64,000 nucleotides of DNA from Simplicispira hankyongi (GTDB lineage: Bacteria; Pseudomonadota; Gammaproteobacteria; Burkholderiales; Burkholderiaceae_C): NCBI RefSeq assembly GCF_003570885.1, contig NZ_QXJC01000005.1:62001-126000 (forward strand), read 5' to 3'. Below the pieces are notes generated by a model, which had not been told where the DNA came from, did no database searches, and saw only the letters and a list, made by a program, of their open reading frames with translations. Made by a program: the position numbers and the translations under genes. Below are positions 44,539 through 54,815 of the stretch, piece by piece (within the stretch, counting starts at the first letter, position 1; every line of letters starts with the position of its first letter).

Positions 44539-45117
44539 ATGAACTTCACCCGCAATCTCATCGCTCTGGCGCTCACCGGCCTGGTCGCCACCACCGGCAT
44601 GGCCATGGACAAGGCCGAGCACGCCACTGCCAAGGACCGCATTTCGGCCGACTACAAAATGGCCAAGCAACACTGCGACACGCTCAAGGCCAATGCCAAG
44701 GACGTGTGCATGAAGGAAGCCAAGGGCAACGAAAACATTGCCAAGGCCGAACTCGAAGCCCAGTACAAACCCAACGACAAGTCGGCCTACAAGGTGGCCA
44801 AGGCACGCGCCGATGCCAACTACGCAGTCGCCAAGGAAAAGTGCGACGACGCCACCGGCAACGCCAAGGACGTCTGCAAGAAAGACGCCAAGGCCGCCCA
44901 CGTAAGGGCGCTTGAAAACGCCAAGGTGGCCCGCGCCGAAGCCAAGCCCGCCGACAACATGAGCGAGAAGCGCGCCGACGTGGCCGAAGCCAAGCAGGAC
45001 GCTGCGCACCAAAAGAGCGAAGCCGACTACCAAGCCGCCAAGGAACGCTGCGACGCCCTCAAGGGCGCTGAACAGGACACCTGCGTGGCCGATGCCAAGC
45101 GCAAGTACGGCATGTAA
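44539..45117 (+). CDS. Exported Lys/Ala-rich protein with three C-x10-C repeats
   Basis: 192-residue exported protein of unknown function. Signal peptide LIALALTGLVATTGMAMA-like, then an Ala/Lys/Asp-rich helical body with three copies of the unit K-x-(H/K/R)-C-D-x8-(V/T)-C: CDTLKANAKDVC, CDDATGNAKDVC and CDALKGAEQDTC. Each pair is separated by exactly ten residues and followed by a Lys-rich helix. The cysteines likely form disulfides that pin helical hairpins. It follows the CsbD gene by 29 bases and has CAAGGACA before the ATG, so both are probably stress-related. Confidence 0.85.
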   Translation: MNFTRNLIALALTGLVATTGMAMDKAEHATAKDRISADYKMAKQHCDTLKANAKDVCMKEAKGNENIAKAELEAQYKPNDKSAYKVAKARADANYAVAKEKCDDATGNAKDVCKKDAKAAHVRALENAKVARAEAKPADNMSEKRADVAEAKQDAAHQKSEADYQAAKERCDALKGAEQDTCVADAKRKYGM

Positions 45118-45190
45118 ACTGCCTGAACGAAGGAATCCCTCCCCTGGGACTGCGCCGGGGCCGTACCGCCGGCCCGCCAGTCCCCTTTAC

Positions 45191-45225
45191 ACCCCGCCGT
45201 GGTTCGTCCGCTGCGGGGTTTTTTT
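45191..45225 (+). terminator. Intrinsic terminator after the csbD transcript
   Basis: ACCCCGC (45191-45197), 15-base loop, GCGGGGT (45213-45219) followed by seven T residues; seven bases from the convergent pepP stop. Confidence 0.85.
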
Positions 45226-45231
45226 GTGGGG

Positions 45232-46641
45232 TTAGCGAGAAGCTGCCTCCTGCATCAGCGCCTCAATCGCCTCGGCCTGCACCGGCACGCCGCGCGTCAG
45301 CAGTTCGCAGCCGCCTTGCGTCACCACGGCGTCGTCCTCGATGCGGATGCCCAGGTGGTGGAAGGCCTCGGGCACGCCAGGGGCGGGCCGGATGTACAGG
45401 CCGGGCTCCACGGTCAGCGCCATGCCGGCGCGCAAGATGCGGCTGGGCCTGTCGACGAGGGTCTCGCCGGAGAGCGCGTCGCGCCGCTCGCGGGTCTGGC
45501 CTTGCTCGGCGGGCTCCCCATAGCCGCCGCAGTCGTGCACGTCCATGCCGATCCAGTGGCCGGTGCGGTGCATGTAGAAGGGGAAGTAGGCACGCGTCGC
45601 CACCACGTCCTGCGCGCTGGCGTGCTTGGTTTTGTCGAGCAGGCCCAGGTCGAGCAGGCCTTGCGCCAGCACCGCCACCGCGGCGTCGTGCGGGTCGGTA
45701 AAGCGCGCGCCGGGGCGGGTGGCGGCAATGGCCGCTTCCTGGCTGGCCAGCACCACGTCGTAGAGCGCGCGCTGCGGGCCGGTGAACTTGCCGTTGGCGG
45801 GGAAGGTGCGCGTGATGTCGCTCGCATAGCCGTGCAGTTCGCAGGCCGCGTCGATCAGCACCAGGTCGCCGCTTTTCACCGGCGCGCGGTCGGCGCGGTA
45901 GTGCAGCACGCAGGCGTTGGCGCCGGCGGCGACGATGGAGCCGTAGGCGGGCGACTCGGCGCCGCTTTGGCGGAACTCGTGCAGCAGTTCGGCTTCGAGG
46001 TGGAATTCGCGCAGGTCTTCGCCAGCGGCCAGCATGCGCGCCGAGCGCTGCATGGCGCGGACGTGGGCGCGCGCGCTGATGGCACCGGCGTCCCGCATCA
46101 GGCCAATTTCGTGCGCGTCTTTCACCAGGCGCATTTCGTCGAGCAGCAGGCACAGGTCGCCCTGCTGTTGCGGGCACAGCGCGCCGTAGCGCACGCGCTC
46201 GCGCACCTTGGCCAGCCAGCCTTCGACGCGCGCGGCCAGGCCGTCGTGCGTGGCGAACGGGAACCACACGCGCTCGCGGTTTTCCAGCAAACGGGGCAGG
46301 CGCGCATCAAGCTCGCCCACGGGCAGCGCTGCATCCACCCCCAGGGCGGCCACGGCAGCGTCGGGGCCCAGGCGGTAGCCGTCCCAGATTTCGCGTTCCA
46401 GGTCTTTGGGCTGGCAGAACAGGGTGCTCTGGCCCTCGGCGGTCAGCACCAGCCAGGCATGGGGTTCGGTAAAGCCCGTGAGGTAATAAAAGTAGCTGTC
46501 GTGCCGGTAGGGGAAGTCGCTGTCGCGGTTGCGCTGGCGCTCGGGCGCGGTGGGCACGATGGCCACGCCGCCAGGGCCGAGCTGGGCCGCCAGGCGCGCG
46601 CGGCGCTCGGCATACAAAGAGGGGGGCGGGGTGAGGGTCAT
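45232..46641 (-). CDS. pepP: Xaa-Pro aminopeptidase (aminopeptidase P)
   Basis: 469-residue metallopeptidase removing an N-terminal residue before Pro. N-terminal aminopeptidase P domain (YAERRARLAAQLGPGGVAIV, SDFPYRHDSYFYYLTGF), then the pita-bread catalytic domain with metal ligands in LVLIDAACELHGYASDITRTFP, HRTGHWIGMDVHDCG, GMALTVEPGLYI and GIRIEDDAVV. It overlaps the murU stop by ATGA. Confidence 0.96.
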   Translation of the reverse strand: MTLTPPPSLYAERRARLAAQLGPGGVAIVPTAPERQRNRDSDFPYRHDSYFYYLTGFTEPHAWLVLTAEGQSTLFCQPKDLEREIWDGYRLGPDAAVAALGVDAALPVGELDARLPRLLENRERVWFPFATHDGLAARVEGWLAKVRERVRYGALCPQQQGDLCLLLDEMRLVKDAHEIGLMRDAGAISARAHVRAMQRSARMLAAGEDLREFHLEAELLHEFRQSGAESPAYGSIVAAGANACVLHYRADRAPVKSGDLVLIDAACELHGYASDITRTFPANGKFTGPQRALYDVVLASQEAAIAATRPGARFTDPHDAAVAVLAQGLLDLGLLDKTKHASAQDVVATRAYFPFYMHRTGHWIGMDVHDCGGYGEPAEQGQTRERRDALSGETLVDRPSRILRAGMALTVEPGLYIRPAPGVPEAFHHLGIRIEDDAVVTQGGCELLTRGVPVQAEAIEALMQEAASR

Positions 46642-47468
46642 GGTGAAAAGGTTTCGGCGTTGAGGTCGGCCAGGCGCTGCGGTGTGCCTACATCGACCCA
46701 GCGGCCAGTGTGAAGTTCAGCCTGTACCCGGCCATTGTCCATAGCCCGGCGCAGCAGTGGCGCCAGCGCTGCGCGCACCCCTTGCGGGTTGCCGGGCGCG
46801 ATGTCGCACCACGGCGGGGCCAACAGATCGCGGTGCAGCAAGGCGACGGTGCTGTAGGTGTAGCGGGGCTGCGGGTTGCCGTCCGGCAGGCTCAAAGCCA
46901 AGCCGGTGTCCGACAGACCAAAATCGCCGCGCGGATTGTGCGCCGGGTTGGGTACCAGCCACAGGCGCGCCAGTGCGCCGCTGGTGCGAAAGGTGCGCAC
47001 GGCCGCGGCGTCGAAGCGGAACCCGGGCATGAACACATCGCCCGCCGCCAGCCAGAACACGTCGGCGTCCAGCAGCGGCAGGGCGCGCGCAATGCCGCCT
47101 GCGGTTTCCAGCGCACCGCCGAAATCACGGCCTTCCTCGGAATATAAAATTGATAGCTGCTTGCGCTTATCTGCATTGCCTTGGCGGCCGAAAACACTTC
47201 CAAATTGCTGCGCAATCTTCTCGCCCAGCCAGGCGGTGTTGATGACCACGCGCGGCACCCCGGCACGCGCCAGCGCCTGCAGGTGCCAGGCCAGCAGCGG
47301 CTGGCCGTGGACCGGCAGCAGGGGCTTGGGTGTGGTGTCGGTCAGCGGGCGCATGCGCTCGCCGCGGCCGGCCGCCAGCAGCAGGGCAGGGGCTTGTTCG
47401 GCACCGTGGCCGCGTGCCGCCGCCGCGCCTGCGGACGAAGGAAATGAGGGGGGCAAGAGGAGGGTCAC
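46638..47468 (-). CDS. murU: N-acetylmuramate-1-phosphate uridylyltransferase MurU, with repeat insertion
   Basis: 276-residue nucleotidyltransferase that makes UDP-MurNAc from MurNAc-1-P, the product of AmgK. Signature LLLAAGRGERMRPLTDTTPK, VVINTAWLGEKI, GALETAGGIARALPLL and WVDVGTPQRL. The start is GTG 47468, which gives a 30-residue low-complexity N-terminal extension before the first strand; a later non-ATG start is possible. Oddity: relative to the family, about ten extra residues (RQGNADKRKQ) precede LSILYSEEG; they are encoded by half of the interspersed dyad repeat (47140-47180). The rest of the fold is intact. pepP follows by ATGA overlap. Confidence 0.9.
   Translation of the reverse strand: MTLLLPPSFPSSAGAAAARGHGAEQAPALLLAAGRGERMRPLTDTTPKPLLPVHGQPLLAWHLQALARAGVPRVVINTAWLGEKIAQQFGSVFGRQGNADKRKQLSILYSEEGRDFGGALETAGGIARALPLLDADVFWLAAGDVFMPGFRFDAAAVRTFRTSGALARLWLVPNPAHNPRGDFGLSDTGLALSLPDGNPQPRYTYSTVALLHRDLLAPPWCDIAPGNPQGVRAALAPLLRRAMDNGRVQAELHTGRWVDVGTPQRLADLNAETFSP
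47140..47180. repeat. Interspersed dyad repeat, copy 5 (half element) inside murU
   Basis: Plus strand AATATAAAATTGATAGCTGC followed by TTGCGCTTAT matches the left flank and arm of copy 1 (TGCTTGCGCTT); the right arm is missing. It is an AT-rich island in a GC-rich gene and codes for NADKRKQLSILY. Confidence 0.8.
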
Positions 47469-47585
47469 GCCTGGCACTCTAGTGCATCGCGCGGCAGTGC
47501 AGAGGCCGCTGTGGGGAGCCCATTCAAGGCGGGCCGTTAAAATCTGGGGTTTCCCCTCATGACCGTCCTGACCGGACCCGCCCCG

Positions 47586-49631
47586 ATGGCCAATTCTGAA
47601 CAAATGGCGAATGCGATCCGCGCACTCGCAATGGATGCTGTGCAACAAGCCAATTCCGGCCACCCCGGCGCGCCCATGGGCATGGCCGATATGGCGGTTG
47701 CGTTGTGGGGCCGGCACCTGCGCCACAACCCGCAAGACCCGCACTGGGCCGACCGGGACCGCTTCGTGCTCTCGAACGGCCACGGGTCCATGCTGCTCTA
47801 TGCGCTGTTGCACCTCACAGGCTACGACCTGCCGATCCAGGAGCTCAAGAACTTCCGCCAGTTGCACAGCAAAACGGCAGGCCACCCCGAAGTCGGCGTG
47901 ACGCCGGGCGTGGAAACGACCACCGGCCCACTGGGCCAGGGCCTGACCAACGCCGTGGGCATGGCGCTGGCCGAAAAGCTCCTGGCAGCCGAATTCAACC
48001 AGGCCGGCCACACCGTCGTCGACCACCACACCTACGTGATGCTGGGCGACGGCTGCCTGATGGAAGGCATCAGCCACGAGGCCGTGGCACTGGCCGGCGC
48101 CTGGCGCTTGTCCAAGCTGGTGGCGCTGTACGACGACAACGGCATTTCGATTGATGGCCAGGTGGCGCCCTGGTTCATCGACAACACGCCCAAGCGTTTC
48201 GAGGCCTGTGGCTGGAACGTGATTGGCCCGGTCGATGGCCACGACGCCGACGCCGTGGACAAAGCGATTGCCAAGGCCCGTGCGCAAAGCGCCAAACCCA
48301 CGCTCATCGTCTGCAAGACGCACATCGGCAAGGGCTCGCCCAACCGCGCCAACACGTCCAAGGCACACGGCGAGCCATTGGGTGCCGAAGAAATTGCCCT
48401 CACCCGCGCCGCGCTCAACTGGCCCTATGCGCCGTTCGAGGTCCCTGCCGAGGTTTATGCCGACTGGAACGCCAAGGAGGCCGGCGCCCAGGCGCAGGCC
48501 GAATGGAACCAGCGCTTTGCCGCCTACCGCGCCGCCTTCCCCGAGCTGGCGGCCGAGTTCGAGCGCCGCATGGCCGGCGACCTGCCCAAGCACTTCGCGC
48601 AAACCGCCGTCGATGCGGTGGTCGAGGCCCACACCAAGGGCGACACCGTCGCCAGCCGCAAGGCCAGCCAGATCGCGCTCGAAGCCTTCACCGCCAAGCT
48701 GCCCGAGCTGCTGGGCGGCAGCGCCGACCTGACAGGCTCCAACCTGACCAACACCAAATCCACGCCAGCGCTGCGTATGGACGCCAAGGGTGCTGTCGCC
48801 AAGACCGAAGACGGCCAGATCGGTCGCCACATCAACTATGGCGTGCGCGAATTCGGCATGGCGGCGGTGATGAACGGCATTGCGCTGCATGGCGGTTTTA
48901 TCCCCTACGGCGGCACCTTCCTCACCTTCAGCGACTACAGCCGCAACGCCATCCGCATGGCGGCGCTGATGAAGCAGCGCGTGATCCACGTGTTCACGCA
49001 CGATTCCATCGGCCTGGGCGAGGATGGGCCCACGCACCAGTCCATCGAGCACGCTGCCAGCCTGCGGCTGATTCCCAACCTCGACGTGTGGCGCCCGGCC
49101 GATACCGCAGAAACCACCGTGGCCTGGAGCGTGGCGCTGTCCAACCGCGACAAGCCGACGGCGCTGCTGCTCTCCCGCCAGAACCTGCAACACCTTTCCG
49201 CTTTGGCGCCCAAGCGCAACCTGGGCGACATCTCGCGCGGCGCCTATGTGCTCTCCGAGCCGGCCGACGTGGGCCTGAAGAAAAAGGCCAAGGCGGTCAT
49301 CATTGCCACCGGCTCCGAAGTGCAGCTCGCGCTCAAGGCGCAGCGCCTGCTGGCTGCCAAGAAGATCCCGGTGCGCGTGGTCTCCATGCCCAGCACCACC
49401 GCCTTCGACCGCGAAGACGTGAAGTACAAGAAAGCCGTGTTGCCCACGGGCGTGCCGCGCATCGCGGTGGAAATGGGCGTCACCAGCGGCTGGTGGAAGT
49501 ACGGCTGCGCAGCAGTGATCGGCATCGACACCTATGGTGAATCGGCTCCCGCCCCGGTGCTGTTCAAGCACTTCGGTTTCACCGAAGAGAACGTCGCCGC
49601 GACGGTGCTGGCGGCCCTCAAACGCAAATAA
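47586..49631 (+). CDS. tkt: Transketolase
   Basis: 681-residue thiamine-diphosphate enzyme of the pentose phosphate and Calvin pathways. Motifs: [31 protein letters not shown], thiamine motif [39 protein letters not shown] and the C-terminal [11 protein letters not shown] prefer ATG 47586, where the family sequence [14 protein letters not shown] begins; an ATG at 47559 adds nine residues, and a -10-like TAAAAT at 47538-47543 would leave that start almost leaderless. Followed after 33 bases by gapA. Confidence 0.96.
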   Translation: MANSEQMANAIRALAMDAVQQANSGHPGAPMGMADMAVALWGRHLRHNPQDPHWADRDRFVLSNGHGSMLLYALLHLTGYDLPIQELKNFRQLHSKTAGHPEVGVTPGVETTTGPLGQGLTNAVGMALAEKLLAAEFNQAGHTVVDHHTYVMLGDGCLMEGISHEAVALAGAWRLSKLVALYDDNGISIDGQVAPWFIDNTPKRFEACGWNVIGPVDGHDADAVDKAIAKARAQSAKPTLIVCKTHIGKGSPNRANTSKAHGEPLGAEEIALTRAALNWPYAPFEVPAEVYADWNAKEAGAQAQAEWNQRFAAYRAAFPELAAEFERRMAGDLPKHFAQTAVDAVVEAHTKGDTVASRKASQIALEAFTAKLPELLGGSADLTGSNLTNTKSTPALRMDAKGAVAKTEDGQIGRHINYGVREFGMAAVMNGIALHGGFIPYGGTFLTFSDYSRNAIRMAALMKQRVIHVFTHDSIGLGEDGPTHQSIEHAASLRLIPNLDVWRPADTAETTVAWSVALSNRDKPTALLLSRQNLQHLSALAPKRNLGDISRGAYVLSEPADVGLKKKAKAVIIATGSEVQLALKAQRLLAAKKIPVRVVSMPSTTAFDREDVKYKKAVLPTGVPRIAVEMGVTSGWWKYGCAAVIGIDTYGESAPAPVLFKHFGFTEENVAATVLAALKRK

Positions 49632-49661
49632 TTTTTGGCAATCCAACCCTGGAGAGACTGA

Positions 49662-50666
<1,005 letters not shown>

Positions 50667-50688
50667 GCGCTCGTCCCGTTGCACCACA

Positions 50689-50713
50689 AACCCGCCTTCG
50701 CGCGGGTTTTTTT
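50689..50713 (+). terminator. Intrinsic terminator of tkt-gap
   Basis: AACCCGC (50689-50695), 6-base loop, GCGGGTT (50702-50708) with seven T residues (50707-50713), 22 bases after the gap stop. Confidence 0.9.
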
Positions 50714-50861
50714 GCGGTGCACCCGGCAGGGCGGACCCACTCGATCCTGGTACGCGTGCTGCCCAAGGGGGCTTGTCGGCTGCGTTACAGAAGAATCGGC
50801 AGGGACGCAATAGCATGGCAGGTTCCAATCCCCGTTTCTCTTCCTGCAAGCGGCCCCTACC

Positions 50862-52022
50862 ATGCTCAATTTCAACTTCTACAACCCCACCCGCATCCTT
50901 TTTGGTGCCGGAAAGATTGCCGAAATCGGCCCATTCGTCCCCCAGGACGCGCGCGTGCTGGTGCTCTACGGCGGCGGCAGCGCGCGCAGCACCGGAACGC
51001 TCGCTGAAGTGCTGGCGGCGCTGGGCGAGCGCACGGTGTTCGAGTTTGGCGGCATCGAGCCCAACCCCAGCTACGAGACGCTCTCGCGCGCCGTGGACCT
51101 GGCCCGTGCCGAGCGCATCGATTTCCTGCTTGCCGTGGGCGGCGGCTCGGTGCTCGACGGCAGCAAGTTCGTTGCCGCCGCCGTGCCGTTCGAGGGCGAC
51201 ACGTGGAGCATCCTGGAAAAGCGCGGCAGCAACATTGCCCGCGCGCTGCCCATGGGCGCGGTGCTCACGCTGCCCGCCACCGGATCGGAAATGAACAACG
51301 GCGGCGTGGTGACGCGTAAGGCGACGCATGCCAAGCTCTCGTTTTCGAGCCCGCATTGCTTTCCACGGTTCTCGGTGCTCGACCCGACCAAGACCTACAC
51401 CCTGCCCGTGCGGCAGATCGCCAATGGACTGGTGGACGCCTTTGTGCACACCATGGAGCAGTACCTCACCTACCCCGTGAACGCCCCGGCGCAGGACCGC
51501 TTTGCCGAGGGCCTGCTGCAGACCCTGGTCGAGCTGGCGCCGCGCGCCATGCAGGAAGGCGAGCCCGACTACGACAACCGCGCCAACCTGATGTGGACGG
51601 CCACGCTGGCCCTCAACGGCCTGATCGGCGCCGGTGTGCCGCAGGACTGGGCCACCCACATGATCGGCCACGAGCTGACCGCGCTCTACGGCATCGACCA
51701 CGCGCGCACGCTGGCCATCGTGCTGCCGCAGGTGATGCAGGCACGGCGTGAGGCCAAGCGCGAGAAGCTGCTGCAGTACGCCGCGCGCGTCTGGCAGATC
51801 ACCGAGGGCAGCGACGACGAGCGCATCGACGCGGCCATTGCCCGCACGGCGCAGTTCTTTGAAAGCGTGGGCATTCCTACCCGGCTATCGGCCTACCAAT
51901 TGGGCGGTGAGGCGGTGGATGCGGTAGTGAAGGCCCTGACCGAGCACGGCATGGTCAAGCTGGGCGAGCAGCGCGCCATCACGCCAGAAATCAGCCGGGC
52001 GATTCTCGAAGCCGCACTCTGA
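50862..52022 (+). CDS. Iron-containing alcohol dehydrogenase, YqhD-like
   Basis: 386-residue group III dehydrogenase resembling YqhD, an NADPH-dependent aldehyde reductase. N-terminal NFNFYNPTRILFGAGKI, nucleotide motif LAVGGGSVLDGSKFVAA, PATGSEMNNGGVVT, and metal ligands in NGLVDAFVHTMEQY and GHELTALYGIDHARTLAIV. Convergent with the AraC gene, 45 bases apart; probably detoxifies short aldehydes. Region 50714-50861 shows no gene. Confidence 0.92.
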   Translation: MLNFNFYNPTRILFGAGKIAEIGPFVPQDARVLVLYGGGSARSTGTLAEVLAALGERTVFEFGGIEPNPSYETLSRAVDLARAERIDFLLAVGGGSVLDGSKFVAAAVPFEGDTWSILEKRGSNIARALPMGAVLTLPATGSEMNNGGVVTRKATHAKLSFSSPHCFPRFSVLDPTKTYTLPVRQIANGLVDAFVHTMEQYLTYPVNAPAQDRFAEGLLQTLVELAPRAMQEGEPDYDNRANLMWTATLALNGLIGAGVPQDWATHMIGHELTALYGIDHARTLAIVLPQVMQARREAKREKLLQYAARVWQITEGSDDERIDAAIARTAQFFESVGIPTRLSAYQLGGEAVDAVVKALTEHGMVKLGEQRAITPEISRAILEAAL

Positions 52023-52067
52023 AACGGGTGGGCCACCCAGGGCGGCGGGGCGCGCGCCGCTCGATGG

Positions 52068-53078
52068 CTACCCTTGCTCCGGGTGTCGGTAGCTGCCCGG
52101 TGGTACGCCGGTCCATCCCTTGAACGCGCGCTGGAAGGCGGCGCTGTCGGAAAACCCCAGTTCGCCTGCCAGCACCGCCAATGGAACCTGGCTGCTGTTG
52201 AGCCGCGCAATGGCCATGTCGCGCCGCAGGCTGTCCTTGACGGCGCGAAACGAGGTGTGCTCTTCGGCCAGGCGGCGCTGCAAGGTGGAGACGGCCATGT
52301 TCAATGCCGCAGCGCACGATGCGAGGCTGGACCAATGGGGCTGCTCCCGCAGCAGGTGGGCGCGCACCCGTGCGGGCAGGGAGCCTTCACCGCGGCGGGG
52401 AATGATGATCTGGGTCTGGGCTTCGGCCAGGAAGCTTCGCAGCGCCGCCTCGTCGCGCCGCACGGGCGTTTGCAGGCGTCGGCTGTCGAACCAGAATGCG
52501 CAGCAGGGTTGGTCGAACACCACGTTCCCTGGAAACAGCTGCGCGTAACTGCTGGCGTGGGGCGGGCGCGGGAAGGCGAAGTCAAAGCGATGCACCGGCA
52601 GGCGTCCACCGGCCAGCCAGGCCAGCAGGCGCCAGAACACGCGCAGCATCAGTTCGTGCAAAAAGACCGGGTAGGCCGCTGTGGGGTTGGCAGGACGCAG
52701 CGCTACCGCGCTCAGGCTCCCTTCGTGCAGGAGGTCCATGCACAGGTCATCCTGCACCAGTCCAAAGGCGCGCACCAGTCGCCGCAGCGCCACGCCCAGG
52801 GTGCCCGCGCCCAGCGTGCTGCGAGCCAGCAAGGCCAGTGTGCCCGGCCGCAGAGGACGGGAAAGAAACCCCAGGGCTTCATCCCCCGATCGTTCCATCA
52901 GCACCTGCAGCAGGCGCGCGTACTGATCGGCCGTGACGCGGGCAGACGGGTGGTCCAGCAAAGCCGGCGCAATGCCAGCCGCAGCCAGCCACTCCTGCGT
53001 CGGCTGCTTCGCCGCTGCCAAGCCGGCCAGCATGCTGTGCACGAAAACGATGGGAATGCTCGATGGAGGAGAAAGCAT
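52068..53078 (-). CDS. AraC-family regulator
   Basis: 336-residue regulator with an N-terminal arabinose-binding-type sensor domain (ARLLQVLMERSGDEALGFL, RLVRAFGLVQDDLCMDL) and C-terminal double helix-turn-helix (SSLASCAAALNMAVSTLQRR, VPLAVLAGELGFSDSAAFQR, AFKGWTGVPPGSYR), the OruR/ArgR-like layout. It is divergent from the acyl-CoA ligase operon and may control it. ATG 53078 gives the family's usual length; in-frame ATGs at 53123 and 53147 would lengthen it. Effector unknown. Confidence 0.9.
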   Translation of the reverse strand: MLSPPSSIPIVFVHSMLAGLAAAKQPTQEWLAAAGIAPALLDHPSARVTADQYARLLQVLMERSGDEALGFLSRPLRPGTLALLARSTLGAGTLGVALRRLVRAFGLVQDDLCMDLLHEGSLSAVALRPANPTAAYPVFLHELMLRVFWRLLAWLAGGRLPVHRFDFAFPRPPHASSYAQLFPGNVVFDQPCCAFWFDSRRLQTPVRRDEAALRSFLAEAQTQIIIPRRGEGSLPARVRAHLLREQPHWSSLASCAAALNMAVSTLQRRLAEEHTSFRAVKDSLRRDMAIARLNSSQVPLAVLAGELGFSDSAAFQRAFKGWTGVPPGSYRHPEQG

Positions 53079-53225
53079 GCACGGACACTCGCCTACCGAG
53101 GGGATTGTGAGGTGTTCTGCCATCAGAACGGTGCCTGTTGCCATCGCCCGAAAGGCACCTGGTTTGTACCATGGGCCGAGAAGAAAAGCGTTGCTGATGC
53201 CCTTCCACTTTAGGAGACAAACCCC

Positions 53226-54785
53226 ATGTACCTGACCCAAAGCCTGCACCGCTCGGTGCAACAGCACCCCCACCGCATCGCTGTGCGCTGGGGCGAGCAG
53301 ACACGCACTTTTGGCGAGTTTGCCGATCGTGTGGCGCGTTTTGCCGGAGCGCTGCAAAAGCTCGGCGTGCAGAGCGGCGACCGCGTGGCCATGCTGTCGC
53401 TCAACTCCGAGCGCTACCTGGAATACCAGATGGCCGTGCCCTGGGCGGGGGCGGTACTCAATCCTTGCAACATCCGCTGGTCGCCCGCAGAAATCCTGTA
53501 TTCACTGGAAGATTCGGGCTCGACCGTTCTGCTGGTGGATGAAACCTTCAAGGGCATGGTGGCACAGTTCCGGCGTGAATCGACCACGCTGCGCGAGTTC
53601 ATCTACTGTGGCGATGGCGAAACGCCCGAGGGCATGCACGGCTACGAAGCATTGGTGGCGCAGACTGCACCAGTGGCTGACGCGCTGCGCCGGGGGAATG
53701 ACCTGGCGGGCATTTTTTATACCGGCGGCACCACGGGCTTCCCCAAGGGCGTGATGCTGAGCCACAACAACCTGTGCAGCTCGGGCCTGGCGGTGCGGGC
53801 CGAAGGCCTGGCGCGCCCGGGGGGCACCTACCTGCACGCTGCGCCCATGTTCCACCTGGCCGACATGGGCCTGGCGTTCCCGCACTGGGTGGAAGGCAAT
53901 ACGCATTCCATCATCCCGGCGTTTGACCCGGCCAAGGTGCTCGACACCATCGAGCAGCACCGCGTGACCAACCTGTGCCTGGTGCCCACCATGATCCAGA
54001 TGATGCTGGACCATCCCAGCATGGGCCCGCACCGCGACCTGAGCTCCCTGCGCACCGTGTTCTACGGCGCCTCGGCGCTGCCCGATGCCTTGCTGCTGCG
54101 TGCTCAAAAAGCGATTCCCCAGGCCGAGGTGTTCCAGGGCTTCGGCATGACCGAGCTCTCGCCTGTGGGCACCATCTTGCCGTCGACTTACCTGGCAGAA
54201 GAAAACCGGCACCTGGGCAAGCTGGGTTGCTCTGGCCGCGCCACGTTTTGCACCGAAGCCAAGATCGTCGATGGCGAAGGAAACGAAGTGCCGCGCGGCA
54301 CGGTGGGCGAGATCATCGTGCGCGGCCCCAACGTGATGATGGGCTACTGGAATCAGCCTGAACTCACGGCTGCTGCGCTGCGCGACGGCTGGATGCACAC
54401 CGGCGACGGAGGTCGCATGGACGAGGACGGTTTCGTCACCGTGGTCGATCGCATCAAGGACATGATCAAGACCGGTGGCGAGAACGTCTTCTCGGCCGAG
54501 GTCGAAAACGCCCTGGCCAAACACCCGGCGGTGGTGATGAGCGCGGTGATTGCCATTCCCGAACCGCAGTGGGGCGAGGCCGTGCATGCGGTGGTGGTGC
54601 TCGCGCCTGGGCAGCAGGTGACCGCCGAAGAAATCATTGCGCACTGCAAGATCTTGATCGCTGGTTACAAGAGCCCGCGCAGCGTTGCGTTCGTGGATGC
54701 GCTGCCGATGACGGGAGCCGGAAAAATTCTCAAAACCAAACTGCGCGAGCCCTTCTGGAAAGGCCGCGAGCGCGGTGTCGCATAA
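53226..54785 (+). CDS. Acyl-CoA synthetase (AMP-forming)
   Basis: 519-residue ligase activating a carboxylic acid to its CoA thioester. Motifs: YTGGTTGFPKGVMLSH (P-loop), FYGASALP, FQGFGMTELSPVG, MHTGDGGRMDEDGFVTVVDR, IKDMIKTGGENVFSAEVE and the catalytic Lys in TGAGKILKTKLRE. First gene of a seven-gene operon. TAGGAGACA precedes the ATG. Substrate unknown; a medium-chain or branched acid fits its neighbours. Confidence 0.93.
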   Translation: MYLTQSLHRSVQQHPHRIAVRWGEQTRTFGEFADRVARFAGALQKLGVQSGDRVAMLSLNSERYLEYQMAVPWAGAVLNPCNIRWSPAEILYSLEDSGSTVLLVDETFKGMVAQFRRESTTLREFIYCGDGETPEGMHGYEALVAQTAPVADALRRGNDLAGIFYTGGTTGFPKGVMLSHNNLCSSGLAVRAEGLARPGGTYLHAAPMFHLADMGLAFPHWVEGNTHSIIPAFDPAKVLDTIEQHRVTNLCLVPTMIQMMLDHPSMGPHRDLSSLRTVFYGASALPDALLLRAQKAIPQAEVFQGFGMTELSPVGTILPSTYLAEENRHLGKLGCSGRATFCTEAKIVDGEGNEVPRGTVGEIIVRGPNVMMGYWNQPELTAAALRDGWMHTGDGGRMDEDGFVTVVDRIKDMIKTGGENVFSAEVENALAKHPAVVMSAVIAIPEPQWGEAVHAVVVLAPGQQVTAEEIIAHCKILIAGYKSPRSVAFVDALPMTGAGKILKTKLREPFWKGRERGVA

Positions 54786-54815
54786 CCACTTTCCCTTGTG
54801 ATCCAGGAGACTTTC

